A program made the position numbers and the translations under genes. The notes below the pieces were generated by a model. That model did no database searches. It had not been told where the DNA came from and saw nothing but the letters and a program-made list of their open reading frames with translations. From positions 1 through 7,617 of the forward strand of contig JAEWJS010000081.1 of the NCBI GenBank assembly GCA_023386495.1: a stretch of DNA of 7,617 nt, in the 5' to 3' direction. This document shows positions 1 through 6,674 of this stretch, piece by piece. Positions within the stretch are counted from its first letter, which is position 1, and each line of letters opens with the position of its first letter. This DNA is from Bacillota bacterium. Lineage in GTDB: Bacteria > Bacillota > Bacilli > Paenibacillales > Paenibacillaceae.

Positions 1-216
1 GTGCTGTACAGCGGACTAGTCGGCAGCGTGCTCGACAGCGCGATCTTCGTCGTCGTCGGGCTGTCGCCGCTCGGCGCGGGATTCCTGCCTTGGGACGCCG
101 TCGGCTACGCTGTCGCCGGCCAGATCGCGGTGAAGGCGGGTATGCAGGCGCTCGGTGCCTTGCTGCTGACATTCGCCGTACGCGACTCGAGCGCGAAGGC
201 GGAAGCTGAGGCTTAA
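1..216 (+). CDS. C-terminal fragment of a membrane transporter, probably VUT/YhhQ family
   Basis: The reading frame is open at the first base and ends in TAA at 214-216, so this is the last ~71 residues of a gene that starts outside the window; the GTG at base 1 is not a credible start. Two hydrophobic segments are visible (about residues 5-27 and 31-61), followed by a short charged tail (RDSSAKAEAEA). The pattern S-x-L-V-G-x-x-x-D-S-x-I-F-V, then a loop, then Q-x-x-x-K, resembles from memory the end of VUT/DUF165 proteins (COG1738; YhhQ of E. coli, YpdP of B. subtilis), which import queuosine precursors. The family call rests on this short stretch only; another small multi-helix transporter is possible. 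It is convergent with mqnD and shares a terminator with it. Confidence 0.6.
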   Translation: MLYSGLVGSVLDSAIFVVVGLSPLGAGFLPWDAVGYAVAGQIAVKAGMQALGALLLTFAVRDSSAKAEAEA

Positions 217-240
217 GCGCAGGATCTTGCAAAAATAAAG

Positions 241-280
241 AAGGGATGGACACGCGGCATTGTGCCGATGTCCATCCCTT
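241..280. terminator. Bidirectional Rho-independent terminator
   Basis: A perfect 12-bp stem (AAGGGATGGACA at 241-252 with TGTCCATCCCTT at 269-280) is capped by an inner 5-bp stem (CGGCA 255-259 with TGCCG 263-267) and a 3-base loop. On the plus strand it runs into TTTTCT; on the minus strand it runs into CTTCTTTATTTTT. It sits 24 bases after the stop at 216 and 15 bases after the mqnD stop, so it can end both convergent transcripts. Confidence 0.9.
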
Positions 281-295
281 TTCTGCTTGCCGAGC

Positions 296-1165
296 CTAGG
301 CCCGCAGCGCTCGCCAGTCCACTTCCGGCACAAGGCCCTCGCGCGCCGCTCTCCCGAGCAGCGCCTCGATCGCGCCGAAGCCCGCATCGCCTAGATCGGC
401 CGTGTACTCGTTCACGTACAGGTCGATATGCGCCTCGGCTACGCCCGGCGCCATCTCCTGCGCATGGCCGAGCACGTAGTCCCGCGAGGCCTCCGGATTC
501 GCCCAGGCATAGGCGACGGATGCGCGGATCCAGCCGGCCAGCGCATCAAGGTCCAGCGACCGCTTGGCGATGATTGCGCCGAGCGGTATCGGCAGCCCCG
601 TGTCCGTCTCCCACCAGCTGCCCATATCGGCGAGCAGCGATAAGCCGTAGTTCCCGTACGTGAACCGCGCCTCATGAATGACGAGCCCGGCATCGATGAG
701 GCCGTCGCGTACCGCCGGCATGATCTCGTGGAACGGCATGACGATGATCTCGCCCACCCCGCCCGGTACCTGCTGCGCCGCCCACAGGCGGAACAGCAGG
801 TAAGCGGTCGAGCGGTCGCTCGGCACCGCCACTCGCTTGCCGGCCAGATCGGCCGCCTCCCCAGGCTCCTTCGTCAGCACGAGCGGCCCGCAGCCTCGGC
901 CGAGCGCGCCGCCGCAAGGGAGCAGCGCGTATTCAGGCCGCACATACGGGAGCGCCGCGTACGAGATTTTCAACACATCGAGTTCGTCCTCGCTAGCCGC
1001 CAGCTTGTTCGTGATATCGATGTCCGCGTAGGTCACGTCGAGCGCGGGCGCGCCGGGGATGAGCCCATGCGCGAGCGCGTGGAACACGAATGTATCGTTC
1101 GGACACGGCGAGTAAGCGATTTTGAGTGGTCCGACAGTCGGTTCTGTTGAATGGGATGTCGTCAT
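296..1165 (-). CDS. mqnD: 1,4-dihydroxy-6-naphthoate synthase (futalosine pathway)
   Basis: Converts cyclic dehypoxanthinylfutalosine to 1,4-dihydroxy-6-naphthoate, the fourth step of the futalosine route to menaquinone; expected to be cytosolic. The protein is 289 residues, normal for the family, with a periplasmic-binding-protein-like fold. Visible signatures are YSPCPNDTF at residues 18-26, the GGALGRGCGPL loop at 85-95, SDRSTA at 116-121 and AGLVIHEARF at 159-168; H164 corresponds to the histidine proposed as the catalytic base in the Thermus enzyme. I chose ATG at 1165 rather than an in-frame start 22 codons upstream, because GGAGGTG (1171-1177) lies just before it and the conserved fold begins at residue ~14. 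The start overlaps the mqnB stop as ATGA (1165-1162), indicating translational coupling. MqnA, MqnC and MqnE are not in the window. Confidence 0.93.
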   Translation of the reverse strand: MTTSHSTEPTVGPLKIAYSPCPNDTFVFHALAHGLIPGAPALDVTYADIDITNKLAASEDELDVLKISYAALPYVRPEYALLPCGGALGRGCGPLVLTKEPGEAADLAGKRVAVPSDRSTAYLLFRLWAAQQVPGGVGEIIVMPFHEIMPAVRDGLIDAGLVIHEARFTYGNYGLSLLADMGSWWETDTGLPIPLGAIIAKRSLDLDALAGWIRASVAYAWANPEASRDYVLGHAQEMAPGVAEAHIDLYVNEYTADLGDAGFGAIEALLGRAAREGLVPEVDWRALRA

Positions 1166-1956
1166 TGTAGCACCTCCGCTAGAATACGGCTTGCAGCTTC
1201 CAACGCTTGCAGCGCGTCCTTGATGCGCCATGCGCCGCGATCCCGCGGTCCTACCGCGTTCGAGACCGCGCGCAGCTCCATCGCCGGCAAGCCGTAGAAG
1301 CCGGCGGCAAGCGCCACGCCGTAGCCTTCCATCGCCTCGGCAGCCGCGCCTGGTATGCGCGCCGTCAACGCTGCCGCCGTCTCGGCAGAGCCGGTCACGG
1401 TGGTGACCGTCAGAACCGTGCCGACTGCCGCGGGCAGCCCCGCATCGACGAGCGCCCGCGCCATGCGGCCGGCGAGCTCCCCGTCCACATCGATGCTGCT
1501 CGAGCCGAAGCCGAGCTCATCGACGCTTCGGAATCCCTCCGGCGTCTCTGCCCCGAGATCCGGCGCCACGATCGCATCGGCTACGACCAGGCTGCCGATC
1601 GGCGCGCGATCCGGGAAGCCGCCGCCGATCCCGGCGCTGATGACCAGCCGATACGGGCAGCCGGCAGTGTCCGATTGACTCGACGTCTCTGCCGCCGTGC
1701 CAACCGGCACAGCAGCTAGCCCGCCGTTCGGGCCCGTCGATTCGGCGCCATTGCTGCTCGCGGCCGGACTGACCAGCACTCCTACATTCGCCGCCGCAAA
1801 TGCTGCGCCTAGCGTTTGCGCCGTACGCGCCGCGGCGGAAGCAGGCCCTACGCCGGCCAGCGCGACCTCGAAGCCCTCCGCGCCGCCAAGCCCGCGCAGC
1901 ACCGCCTCCCGCTCGGCTTCGACTGCCGTCATAATCAATATACGTCCATTGCTCAT
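1162..1956 (-). CDS. mqnB: Futalosine hydrolase
   Basis: Cleaves futalosine to dehypoxanthinylfutalosine plus hypoxanthine in menaquinone synthesis; cytosolic, nucleoside phosphorylase/MTAN-like fold. Family signatures: ILIMTAVEAERE at residues 6-17 (E12 is a typical MTAN-superfamily position), VISAGIGGGF at 105-114, IGSLVVAD at 120-127, LGAETPEGF at 134-142, EAMEGYGVA at 207-215 (ribose-binding glutamate), and SNAVGPRDRGAW at 232-243 with the probable general acid D239. At 264 residues it is longer than the usual ~220-230, because of a low-complexity Ser/Ala/Gly/Thr-rich stretch at about residues 62-100 between the N-terminal part and VISAGI. I chose ATG at 1956 (AGAGGAG upstream, conserved start MSNGRILIMTAVEAE); the upstream TTG at 2100 would add 48 residues unlike the family. 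First gene of the mqnBD operon. Confidence 0.9.
   Translation of the reverse strand: MSNGRILIMTAVEAEREAVLRGLGGAEGFEVALAGVGPASAAARTAQTLGAAFAAANVGVLVSPAASSNGAESTGPNGGLAAVPVGTAAETSSQSDTAGCPYRLVISAGIGGGFPDRAPIGSLVVADAIVAPDLGAETPEGFRSVDELGFGSSSIDVDGELAGRMARALVDAGLPAAVGTVLTVTTVTGSAETAAALTARIPGAAAEAMEGYGVALAAGFYGLPAMELRAVSNAVGPRDRGAWRIKDALQALEAASRILAEVLQ
1171..1177 (-). promoter_or_regulatory. Ribosome binding site of mqnD inside the mqnB 3' end
   Basis: GGAGGTG on the minus strand, 5 bases before the ATG at 1165. It lies within the last codons of mqnB, so mqnD is probably translated by re-initiation and does not need its own promoter. It decides the mqnD start. Confidence 0.8.
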
Positions 1957-1967
1957 CGTTCCCGATT

Positions 1968-1974
1968 CTCCTCT
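1968..1974 (-). promoter_or_regulatory. Ribosome binding site of mqnB
   Basis: AGAGGAG on the minus strand, 11 bases from the ATG at 1956. The spacing is on the long side, but no better site exists for the upstream in-frame TTG at 2100, so it supports the shorter protein. Confidence 0.6.
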
Positions 1975-2199
1975 ATTGCATGGTAAGTATGCTGTCCGTA
2001 AGCTAGGCTGGACAGGCGTCCGGACAGGCGCTGCCGCTCGCAGGGGTGGCATCATCGCAGGCAAATCTCGCCCGCATATGATTGCGCTGCAGACCTTCAA
2101 CCCGCCTCATTACTTTACTTTATATAGTGAACCATTTTCCCCGCGATTGCGCAAGGTATGCCCCACGCCGCACCGCACCCGCACACCCGCTTCTCCTTA

Positions 2200-2208
2200 T
2201 GCTAAAAT
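2200..2208 (+). promoter_or_regulatory. Extended -10 promoter element for the cupin gene
   Basis: TGCTAAAAT: a TG-n extended -10 followed by TAAAAT (one mismatch from TATAAT), in a locally AT-rich patch 48 bases before the cupin start. No recognisable -35 is found 16-18 bases upstream, where the sequence is a C-rich run, so recognition would rest on the extended -10. The expected 5' leader is about 40 bases. Confidence 0.5.
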
Positions 2209-2256
2209 TAGTGTATCCGCGACTAAGCGACATTCGACGAAGGAGGCCATTCCCGC

Positions 2257-2676
2257 ATGTACACCGACTCACCCTACAAACTTACGCACGGCTCCGGCCG
2301 AACCCTTGACCCGCAAGGCGCCGGGCTCGCCATTGCCGAATGGACCGCGCCGGGCACGCCGGAGGGCACAGCCCCCGAGTGGATCGCGCCGCTCCATCTG
2401 CATCGCGAGGACGATGAAGCTTGGATCGTGCTGGAGGGCAGCCTTTCCTTCCGCATCGGCGAGGCAGAAGTGACCGCGCATGCTAACGAGACGGTCCTCG
2501 TGCCCCGCGGCACACCGCATACGTATTGGAACCCCGCGCCCGGCACCGCGCGCTACCTGATCGTCATGCCGCACCGGATCCGAGACTTGATCGCCGCCAT
2601 ACACGCCGCGCAGCACCGCGATGCCGCATCCATGCGGCAGCTGTTCCGGCAGTTCGCTTCCGAATGGCTGGATTGA
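2257..2676 (+). CDS. Small single-domain cupin protein
   Basis: A 139-residue cytosolic protein with one conserved beta-barrel cupin domain. Motif 1 is PLHLHREDDEAWIVLEG (residues 45-61), giving metal ligands H47, H49 and E54; motif 2 is PRGTPHTYWNP (83-93), giving the fourth ligand H88. All four ligands are intact, so it should bind a divalent metal. The C-terminal ~35 residues (RIRDLIAAIH to EWLD) are probably helical and outside the barrel. Start ATG is supported by AAGGAGG at 2240-2246, 10 bases upstream. It is transcribed alone, divergent from mqnB and convergent with the dioxygenase gene. The substrate cannot be read from the sequence; small cupins of this kind include isomerases, dioxygenases and sugar- or quercetin-binding proteins. 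Confidence 0.85.
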   Translation: MYTDSPYKLTHGSGRTLDPQGAGLAIAEWTAPGTPEGTAPEWIAPLHLHREDDEAWIVLEGSLSFRIGEAEVTAHANETVLVPRGTPHTYWNPAPGTARYLIVMPHRIRDLIAAIHAAQHRDAASMRQLFRQFASEWLD

Positions 2677-2707
2677 ACCAGAACCACCACCAGGCCCGCG
2701 CAAATAA

Positions 2708-2737
2708 CCGCCCAGGCAATCCAGCCTGCCCGGGCGG
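2708..2737. terminator. Hairpin between convergent cupin and dioxygenase genes, probable terminator
   Basis: An 11-bp stem with one A-C mismatch (2708-2718 with 2727-2737, arms CCGCCCAGGCA and TGCCCGGGCGG) and an 8-base loop. It lies 31 bases past the cupin stop and 21 bases past the dioxygenase stop. The T-tracts are weak: the plus side reads TCCACATTACCTTACTTTA and the minus side TTATTTG, so termination may be partial in either direction. Confidence 0.55.
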
Positions 2738-2758
2738 TCCACATTACCTTACTTTATC

Positions 2759-3673
2759 TTACAGCGCTAGCCGAATGCTCCGCTCGAGCGGCGATTCTTC
2801 CGGCGAGTCCGCGCGTCCCAGCGACATGCGCTCCTGGAGCGGCGACGTGCGGTTGCACATGAACCGCGTCTTGCCGCTGTGATTCGGCGAAGCCGCATGC
2901 ATCAGGAACGGGTGACAGAGGATGATATCCCCGGCTTCACCGGTCGTCTCGATGACGCGCAGCTCCGTCCCGTCCTCATCGATATAGGCCTGCTCCATCA
3001 GCTTCGCGTTCCGCTCATCCGGCCCAAGCTCGCTGCCTGTCCGGCCGACCAACTCGGCAAAATAAGGATGCTCCCCCACGAAGTCACGGATGCCCTCGTA
3101 GATGTCGACGCCGTCCGGATAACGCGACAGGTAACGCGCCACCGGCCGATGCGAGCCTTCCACGACCAGCGTGCCGCCGCCGCGCGGTCCGATATCCGAG
3201 AACAGGCACAGGCACAGCAAGCCCTGGTCCGGCGCATCGACATAATGGCGGAAGTGGATCCCGTCCCAATGCCAGCCTGTCGTCGGCACCACCCATGGCT
3301 CATCCGCGCCGTAGGAGAAGTTGACCGGCCACCAGCCCCAGCCCGGCAGCGCTTCGCTGGCGTTCTCGCCGTGCACAAACCGCCGCCTCACGCGTCCCTC
3401 GCCGACCAGATCATCGATCGCATCCGCGAACGTCGGCGTGTTGCATCGATCGAACGCATCGCTGCGATACACCTCGCGCAGATTGACCATCGGCTCCTTC
3501 CAGGTCGCCGGATCATTCCGCGAAATCCCCGCTGCCTCTTCCACCTTGCCCCATAGGAATTGCTGCGCTTCCAACGCGGCTTCCCGCGGCAGCGCGCCCC
3601 GTATCTGCACATACCCTTTCGTAACAAACTGTTCCACTTGCTCGTCCGTCAGCACTTTCGTCAGCATTGTCAT
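2759..3673 (-). CDS. Phytanoyl-CoA dioxygenase (PhyH) family protein
   Basis: A 304-residue Fe(II)/2-oxoglutarate-dependent oxygenase of the PhyH family; these hydroxylate diverse small molecules, and the bacterial substrate cannot be inferred here. The iron-binding facial triad is visible: H135 and D137 in GWHWDGIHF, and distal H259 in CHPFLMHAASPN. R270 (SGKTRFMCN) is placed to bind 2-oxoglutarate. The strand-loop GPRGGGTLVVEGSHRP (162-177) is typical of the family. No signal peptide is seen. I chose the ATG at 3673, with GAGG 10 bases upstream; an ATG two codons further in, at 3667, is possible. An in-frame start at 3766 would add 31 residues across the promoter region and is unlikely. It is transcribed alone, divergent from the aminopeptidase gene. 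A cre-like site lies 30 bases upstream of the start, suggesting carbon-catabolite control. Confidence 0.87.
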   Translation of the reverse strand: MTMLTKVLTDEQVEQFVTKGYVQIRGALPREAALEAQQFLWGKVEEAAGISRNDPATWKEPMVNLREVYRSDAFDRCNTPTFADAIDDLVGEGRVRRRFVHGENASEALPGWGWWPVNFSYGADEPWVVPTTGWHWDGIHFRHYVDAPDQGLLCLCLFSDIGPRGGGTLVVEGSHRPVARYLSRYPDGVDIYEGIRDFVGEHPYFAELVGRTGSELGPDERNAKLMEQAYIDEDGTELRVIETTGEAGDIILCHPFLMHAASPNHSGKTRFMCNRTSPLQERMSLGRADSPEESPLERSIRLAL

Positions 3674-3703
3674 GTAGTCATCGCCTCGCTTATGGGAACT
3701 GTA

Positions 3704-3719
3704 ATGTAAACGGATACAT
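3704..3719. promoter_or_regulatory. Catabolite-responsive element (cre), putative CcpA operator
   Basis: ATGTAAACGGATACAT matches the B. subtilis cre consensus WTGNNARCGNWWWCAW at every position. It lies 30 bases upstream of the dioxygenase start and overlaps a possible -10 (TACATT, minus strand, 3708-3703), while it is 48 bases upstream of the -35 of the aminopeptidase promoter. Position suggests repression of the dioxygenase gene in good carbon sources, with activation of the divergent gene less likely. The match is seen; binding is inferred. Confidence 0.6.
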
Positions 3720-3767
3720 GTACATACTTCTACACTACGCGGCGAGTTCCTTCCCCATGCCTGCAAT

Positions 3768-3797
3768 TTGGTGAATCGCTTGCGGGAATGCTACAAT
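3768..3797 (+). promoter_or_regulatory. Sigma-A type promoter of the aminopeptidase gene
   Basis: -35 TTGGTG (3768-3773), 18-base spacer, extended -10 TGCTACAAT with TACAAT at 3792-3797. Expected transcription start is near 3804, leaving a short leader with GAGGAGGT at 3816-3823, six bases from the ATG at 3829. The -10 is strong and the -35 is weak. Confidence 0.65.
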
Positions 3798-3828
3798 ACG
3801 GCTTAATAATGGTTCGAGGAGGTTTCCC

Positions 3829-5061
3829 ATGGCTGAATTCCAAGTACAGTTAGAGAAGTATGCCGCGCTGGCCGTCGAGGTCGGCGTGAATGTGCAGCCC
3901 GGGCAGACGCTGGTCGTGACCGCACCGCTCGCGGCTGCGCCGTTCGTCCGATCGGTTGCGAGGAAGGCCTACGCCGCTGGCGCGAAAAATGTCCACGTCG
4001 AATGGAACGACGACGAGCTGACCCGCATCAAGTACGAGCAAGCGCCGGACGAGGCATTCCTCGAGTACCCGATGTGGCGCGCCAAGGGCTGGGAGGAGAT
4101 GGCAGAGAACAACGCCGCCTTCCTGTCGGTCATTGCATCCAACCCCGACCTCTTGAACGGCATCGATCCCGAGCGGATCGCGAACGCGAACAAGACGGCC
4201 GGCCAAGCGCTGCATAAGTATCGCAGCTACGCCATGTCCGATAAGGTCAGCTGGTCCGTCATCGCGGTACCGTCCCCCGGCTGGGCGTCGAAGGTATTCC
4301 CGGAGATCGAGGCAGGCAAGCAGGAGGACGCGCTGTGGGATGCGATTTTCGCGGCAACGCGGGTGAATGAACCGGATCCGGTCGGGGCTTGGAAGGCACA
4401 CACGGCGAAGCTTGATGAGCGGGCTGACTTCCTGAACCGGAAGAAGTACAAGGCGCTCCGCTACAAGGCCGAGGGCACCGACCTCGTCGTCGAGCTTGCG
4501 GAGAACCATCTCTGGGTGAGCGGCGGCAGCGTCAACGCGGCCGGCACGCCGTTCGTGGCGAACATGCCGACCGAGGAAGTATTCACCGCCCCGAAGAAGG
4601 ACGGCGTGAACGGCGTCGTGAAGAGCACGAAACCGCTGAGCTACGGCGGCAATCTGATCAAGGACTTCTCGTTGACGTTCGAGAACGGACGCATCGTCAA
4701 GCTGGAAGCGGCACAAGGCCAAGCGGTGCTGCAGCGGCTCGTCGATACGGACGAAGGCTCCGCCTACTTGGGCGAGGTCGCGCTCGTGCCGCATCGTTCG
4801 CCGATCTCGGACACGAACATCGTGTTCTATAACACGCTGTTCGACGAGAATGCGTCCAGCCATCTCGCTATCGGCAAGGCTTATGCGTTCTGCCTCGAAG
4901 GCGGCAAGACGATGTCGGAGGAGGAGCTGCAGGCTGCAGGCCTCAACCACAGCATCACGCACGTCGACTTCATGATCGGCGCAGCCGATATGAGCATCGA
5001 CGGCGAGCTGCCGGACGGCACGCTCGAGCCCCTGTTCCGGAACGGGAACTGGGCGATCTGA
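3829..5061 (+). CDS. ampS: M29 family metalloaminopeptidase (AmpS/AmpT type)
   Basis: A 410-residue cytosolic exopeptidase that removes N-terminal residues from peptides using two metal ions. Length and layout match the thermophilic aminopeptidase T/II family (about 408-413 residues). The metal-site residues of that family fall in place: E250 (MPTEEVFTAP), E316 (YLGEVALVPH), H345 (SSHLAIGKAY), H378 and D380 (THVDFMIG), with the catalytic tyrosine Y352 in GKAYAF. The N-terminal domain (1 to ~210) has the conserved PGQTLVVTAP start and FLEYPMWRAKGWEEM segment. Start chosen by the strong GAGGAGGT six bases upstream. It is monocistronic, with its own extended -10 promoter and a strong terminator. 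Likely role is peptide turnover and amino-acid recycling. Nothing is missing or truncated. Confidence 0.95.
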   Translation: MAEFQVQLEKYAALAVEVGVNVQPGQTLVVTAPLAAAPFVRSVARKAYAAGAKNVHVEWNDDELTRIKYEQAPDEAFLEYPMWRAKGWEEMAENNAAFLSVIASNPDLLNGIDPERIANANKTAGQALHKYRSYAMSDKVSWSVIAVPSPGWASKVFPEIEAGKQEDALWDAIFAATRVNEPDPVGAWKAHTAKLDERADFLNRKKYKALRYKAEGTDLVVELAENHLWVSGGSVNAAGTPFVANMPTEEVFTAPKKDGVNGVVKSTKPLSYGGNLIKDFSLTFENGRIVKLEAAQGQAVLQRLVDTDEGSAYLGEVALVPHRSPISDTNIVFYNTLFDENASSHLAIGKAYAFCLEGGKTMSEEELQAAGLNHSITHVDFMIGAADMSIDGELPDGTLEPLFRNGNWAI

Positions 5062-5079
5062 TCGGCACAACAACACGAC

Positions 5080-5132
5080 GGGCTGCACGCTAGGAACGCC
5101 TCATGGCGATCGCTTGCGTGCAGCCCTCTTTT
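5080..5132 (+). terminator. Rho-independent terminator of the aminopeptidase gene
   Basis: A perfect 11-bp stem (GGGCTGCACGC 5080-5090 with GCGTGCAGCCC 5116-5126), a 25-base loop that contains a small inner hairpin (CGCC 5097-5100 with GGCG 5105-5108), and a TCTTTT tract right after. On the minus strand the downstream sequence is only weakly T-rich (GTCGTGTTGTTGTG), so it may also stop the convergent exporter transcript, though less efficiently. A further short palindrome, ACGGCC-TT-GGCCGT (5133-5146), follows directly and has no T-tract. Confidence 0.85.
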
Positions 5133-5156
5133 ACGGCCTTGGCCGTCTGCTGCCTA

Positions 5157-6644
5157 TCAACCTCTAGCCGCTGCAGTCTCCTGCACGACCCTAGGCTCCT
5201 CATGCGGCTTCACCTTGCGAATGAAGAAGGCCAGCACCAGCGCGGCAACCGTCATCCATAGCGCTACGACGAACGCGTAGTTGATGCCGTGGATCGTCGC
5301 TTCCTGCGTGATCGCGGCCATCGCGGTCGCATCGCTCGGATCGATGCCGCCGGAGACGACCAGCTGTTTGCCCTTCACCGCAGCCTGGTTGGTGAAAATC
5401 GTGACGAGCAGCGCCGTGCCGAGCGCACCTGCAACATTACGCAGCGTCTGCGACATGGCCGAGCCGTGCGCATTGAGCCGCTGCGGCAGCTGGTTCATGC
5501 CCGCCGTCTGGATTGGCATCATGAGCATCGACATGCCGACCATCCGCAGCGTGTACATGAGCAGCATGTGGTTGTACGTCGTCTCCGCGGTCAATCGGGT
5601 GAATTCATAGGTCGTGAAGATCGTAATGAGCAGCCCCGCAACGGACAGCCAGCGCGCGCCGACCTTGTCGAAGATCATGCCCGTAATCGGCGACATGATG
5701 CCCATCAGGATCGCGCCCGGCAGCATCAAGAGGCCGGAATCCATCGGCGAGAAGCCGCGAATATTCTGCAGGTAGATCGGCAGCAGGATCATGCCCGAGA
5801 ACATCGCCATCGTAATGATGACGTTAATGACCGTCGTCAGCGAGAACATGCCGTACTTGAACACGCGGAATTCGAGGATCGGCTTCTTCGTGACCAGCTC
5901 GCGCCAGACGAACAGCAAGAGCGCAACGGCGCCTACGGCCAAGCAGGCAATGACCGCCGTACTTCCCCAACCGTCACGGCCGGCATCGCTGAAGCCGTAC
6001 AGCAGTCCGCCGAAGCCCAGCGTGGACAAGATGACGCCGAGCATATCCAGCTTCGGCATCGTGTTCTTCGTCACGTTCTTCATCGCGAAGCTGCCATAGA
6101 CGGCGGCGAACAACGCCAGCGGCAGAATGATGTAGAACAGCACGCGCCACGAGTAATGCTCGACGACCCACCCTGACATCGTAGGACCGATCGCCGGGGC
6201 GAAAATCATCGCGAGACCCATCATGCCCATCGCCTTGCCGCGCTGCTCGATCGGGAAGATCGTCAGGAACACGATCGACATGAGCGGCATCATGATGCCC
6301 GCTCCTGCTGCCTGAATGAGACGCCCGGTCAGGAGCACCTCGAAGCCCGGTGCTACGGCGCAGACTAAGGTGCCGATCGCGAACAGGCTGCTCGCCACGA
6401 TGAACAGCTTGCGTGTCGTGAATCGCTCGATAAGATAGGCGCTGATCGGTACCAGTACGCCGTTAACCAACATGTAACCATTCGACAACCATTGGATCGT
6501 GCTCGCCGTCAGCTGCAGGTCTTCCATCATGACCGGCAGCGCGACGTTCAGCACGGTCTGGGCCAGCAGCGCGACGAATGCCGCGATGAGCAGCGAGGCG
6601 ACGATCGGTCCTCTGCGCAAGTTCGTACTTATTGCTTCACTCAT
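5157..6644 (-). CDS. DHA2-family MFS multidrug exporter, LmrB-like
   Basis: A 495-residue, probably 14-helix, inner-membrane drug:H+ antiporter of the EmrB/QacA (DHA2) family. Seen in order: TM1 ending in NVALP (33-37), the conserved QWLSNGYMLVNGVLVP segment (51-66), the TM2-3 loop motif A-like ERFTTRKLF (73-81), GRLIQAAGAGIMMP (107-120), and the TM5 antiporter motif C APAIGPTMSGW (149-159). From memory this pattern resembles B. subtilis LmrB (lincomycin efflux). TM1 has Q29 where many DHA2 members have aspartate (LDxTIVNVALP); LmrB-type proteins also lack it, so this is probably a subfamily trait. The C-terminus is charged and cytosolic. It is downstream of marR by 30 bases on the same strand, almost certainly one operon, with GAGGAG at about 12 bases and a purine-rich run nearer the ATG. 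Substrate is unknown. Confidence 0.92.
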   Translation of the reverse strand: MSEAISTNLRRGPIVASLLIAAFVALLAQTVLNVALPVMMEDLQLTASTIQWLSNGYMLVNGVLVPISAYLIERFTTRKLFIVASSLFAIGTLVCAVAPGFEVLLTGRLIQAAGAGIMMPLMSIVFLTIFPIEQRGKAMGMMGLAMIFAPAIGPTMSGWVVEHYSWRVLFYIILPLALFAAVYGSFAMKNVTKNTMPKLDMLGVILSTLGFGGLLYGFSDAGRDGWGSTAVIACLAVGAVALLLFVWRELVTKKPILEFRVFKYGMFSLTTVINVIITMAMFSGMILLPIYLQNIRGFSPMDSGLLMLPGAILMGIMSPITGMIFDKVGARWLSVAGLLITIFTTYEFTRLTAETTYNHMLLMYTLRMVGMSMLMMPIQTAGMNQLPQRLNAHGSAMSQTLRNVAGALGTALLVTIFTNQAAVKGKQLVVSGGIDPSDATAMAAITQEATIHGINYAFVVALWMTVAALVLAFFIRKVKPHEEPRVVQETAAARG

Positions 6645-6674
6645 GGTTCCATCTCTCTCCTCTGTATCTTCTCT

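Larger units (their letters stand above)
1957..2256. other. Divergent intergenic region between mqnB and the cupin gene
   Basis: 300 bases without a supported gene. The mqnB-proximal half is GC-rich and holds GGACAG three times: inverted at 1992-1997 and direct at 2010-2015 and 2022-2027, the last two inside a 9-base direct repeat (GGACAGGCG) with a 12-base period. In the mqnB leader RNA, one CTGTCC could pair with GGACAG. An AT-rich patch at 2108-2126 contains TATATA (2121-2126), a possible but weak -10 for mqnB with no convincing -35. The cupin-proximal end carries the extended -10 and a strong ribosome binding site listed separately. Confidence 0.6.

Noticed and set aside
2108..2123. A 16-base AT-rich string (CATTACTTTACTTTAT) nearly repeated at 2742-2757
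   Set aside because: 15 of 16 bases match, but both are simple T/A/C-rich strings in unrelated settings (an upstream region and the end of the dioxygenase gene); chance is the simpler explanation.
1697..2473. A 258-residue plus-strand frame spanning mqnB, the intergenic region and the cupin gene
   Set aside because: Pro/Ser/Ala/Arg low-complexity translation that crosses two well-supported genes and their promoters in the wrong frame.
3714..3728. TACATGTA palindrome next to the cre-like site as a separate operator
   Set aside because: Only 8 bases of symmetry, which do not extend outward; too short to call apart from the cre match.
3850..5088. A 412-residue open frame antisense to the aminopeptidase gene
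   Set aside because: Arg/Leu/Val-rich composition with no recognisable domain; it arises from GC-rich codon usage on the opposite strand of a clear M29 gene.
5133..5146. ACGGCC-TT-GGCCGT palindrome as terminator of the exporter gene
   Set aside because: On the minus strand it is followed by AAAAGAGGG and not by T residues, and the loop is too tight for a typical terminator.
5289..6176. A 295-residue open frame antisense to the exporter gene
   Set aside because: Extreme Arg/Gln/His composition typical of a shadow frame, with no ribosome binding site; the opposite strand encodes an intact MFS protein.
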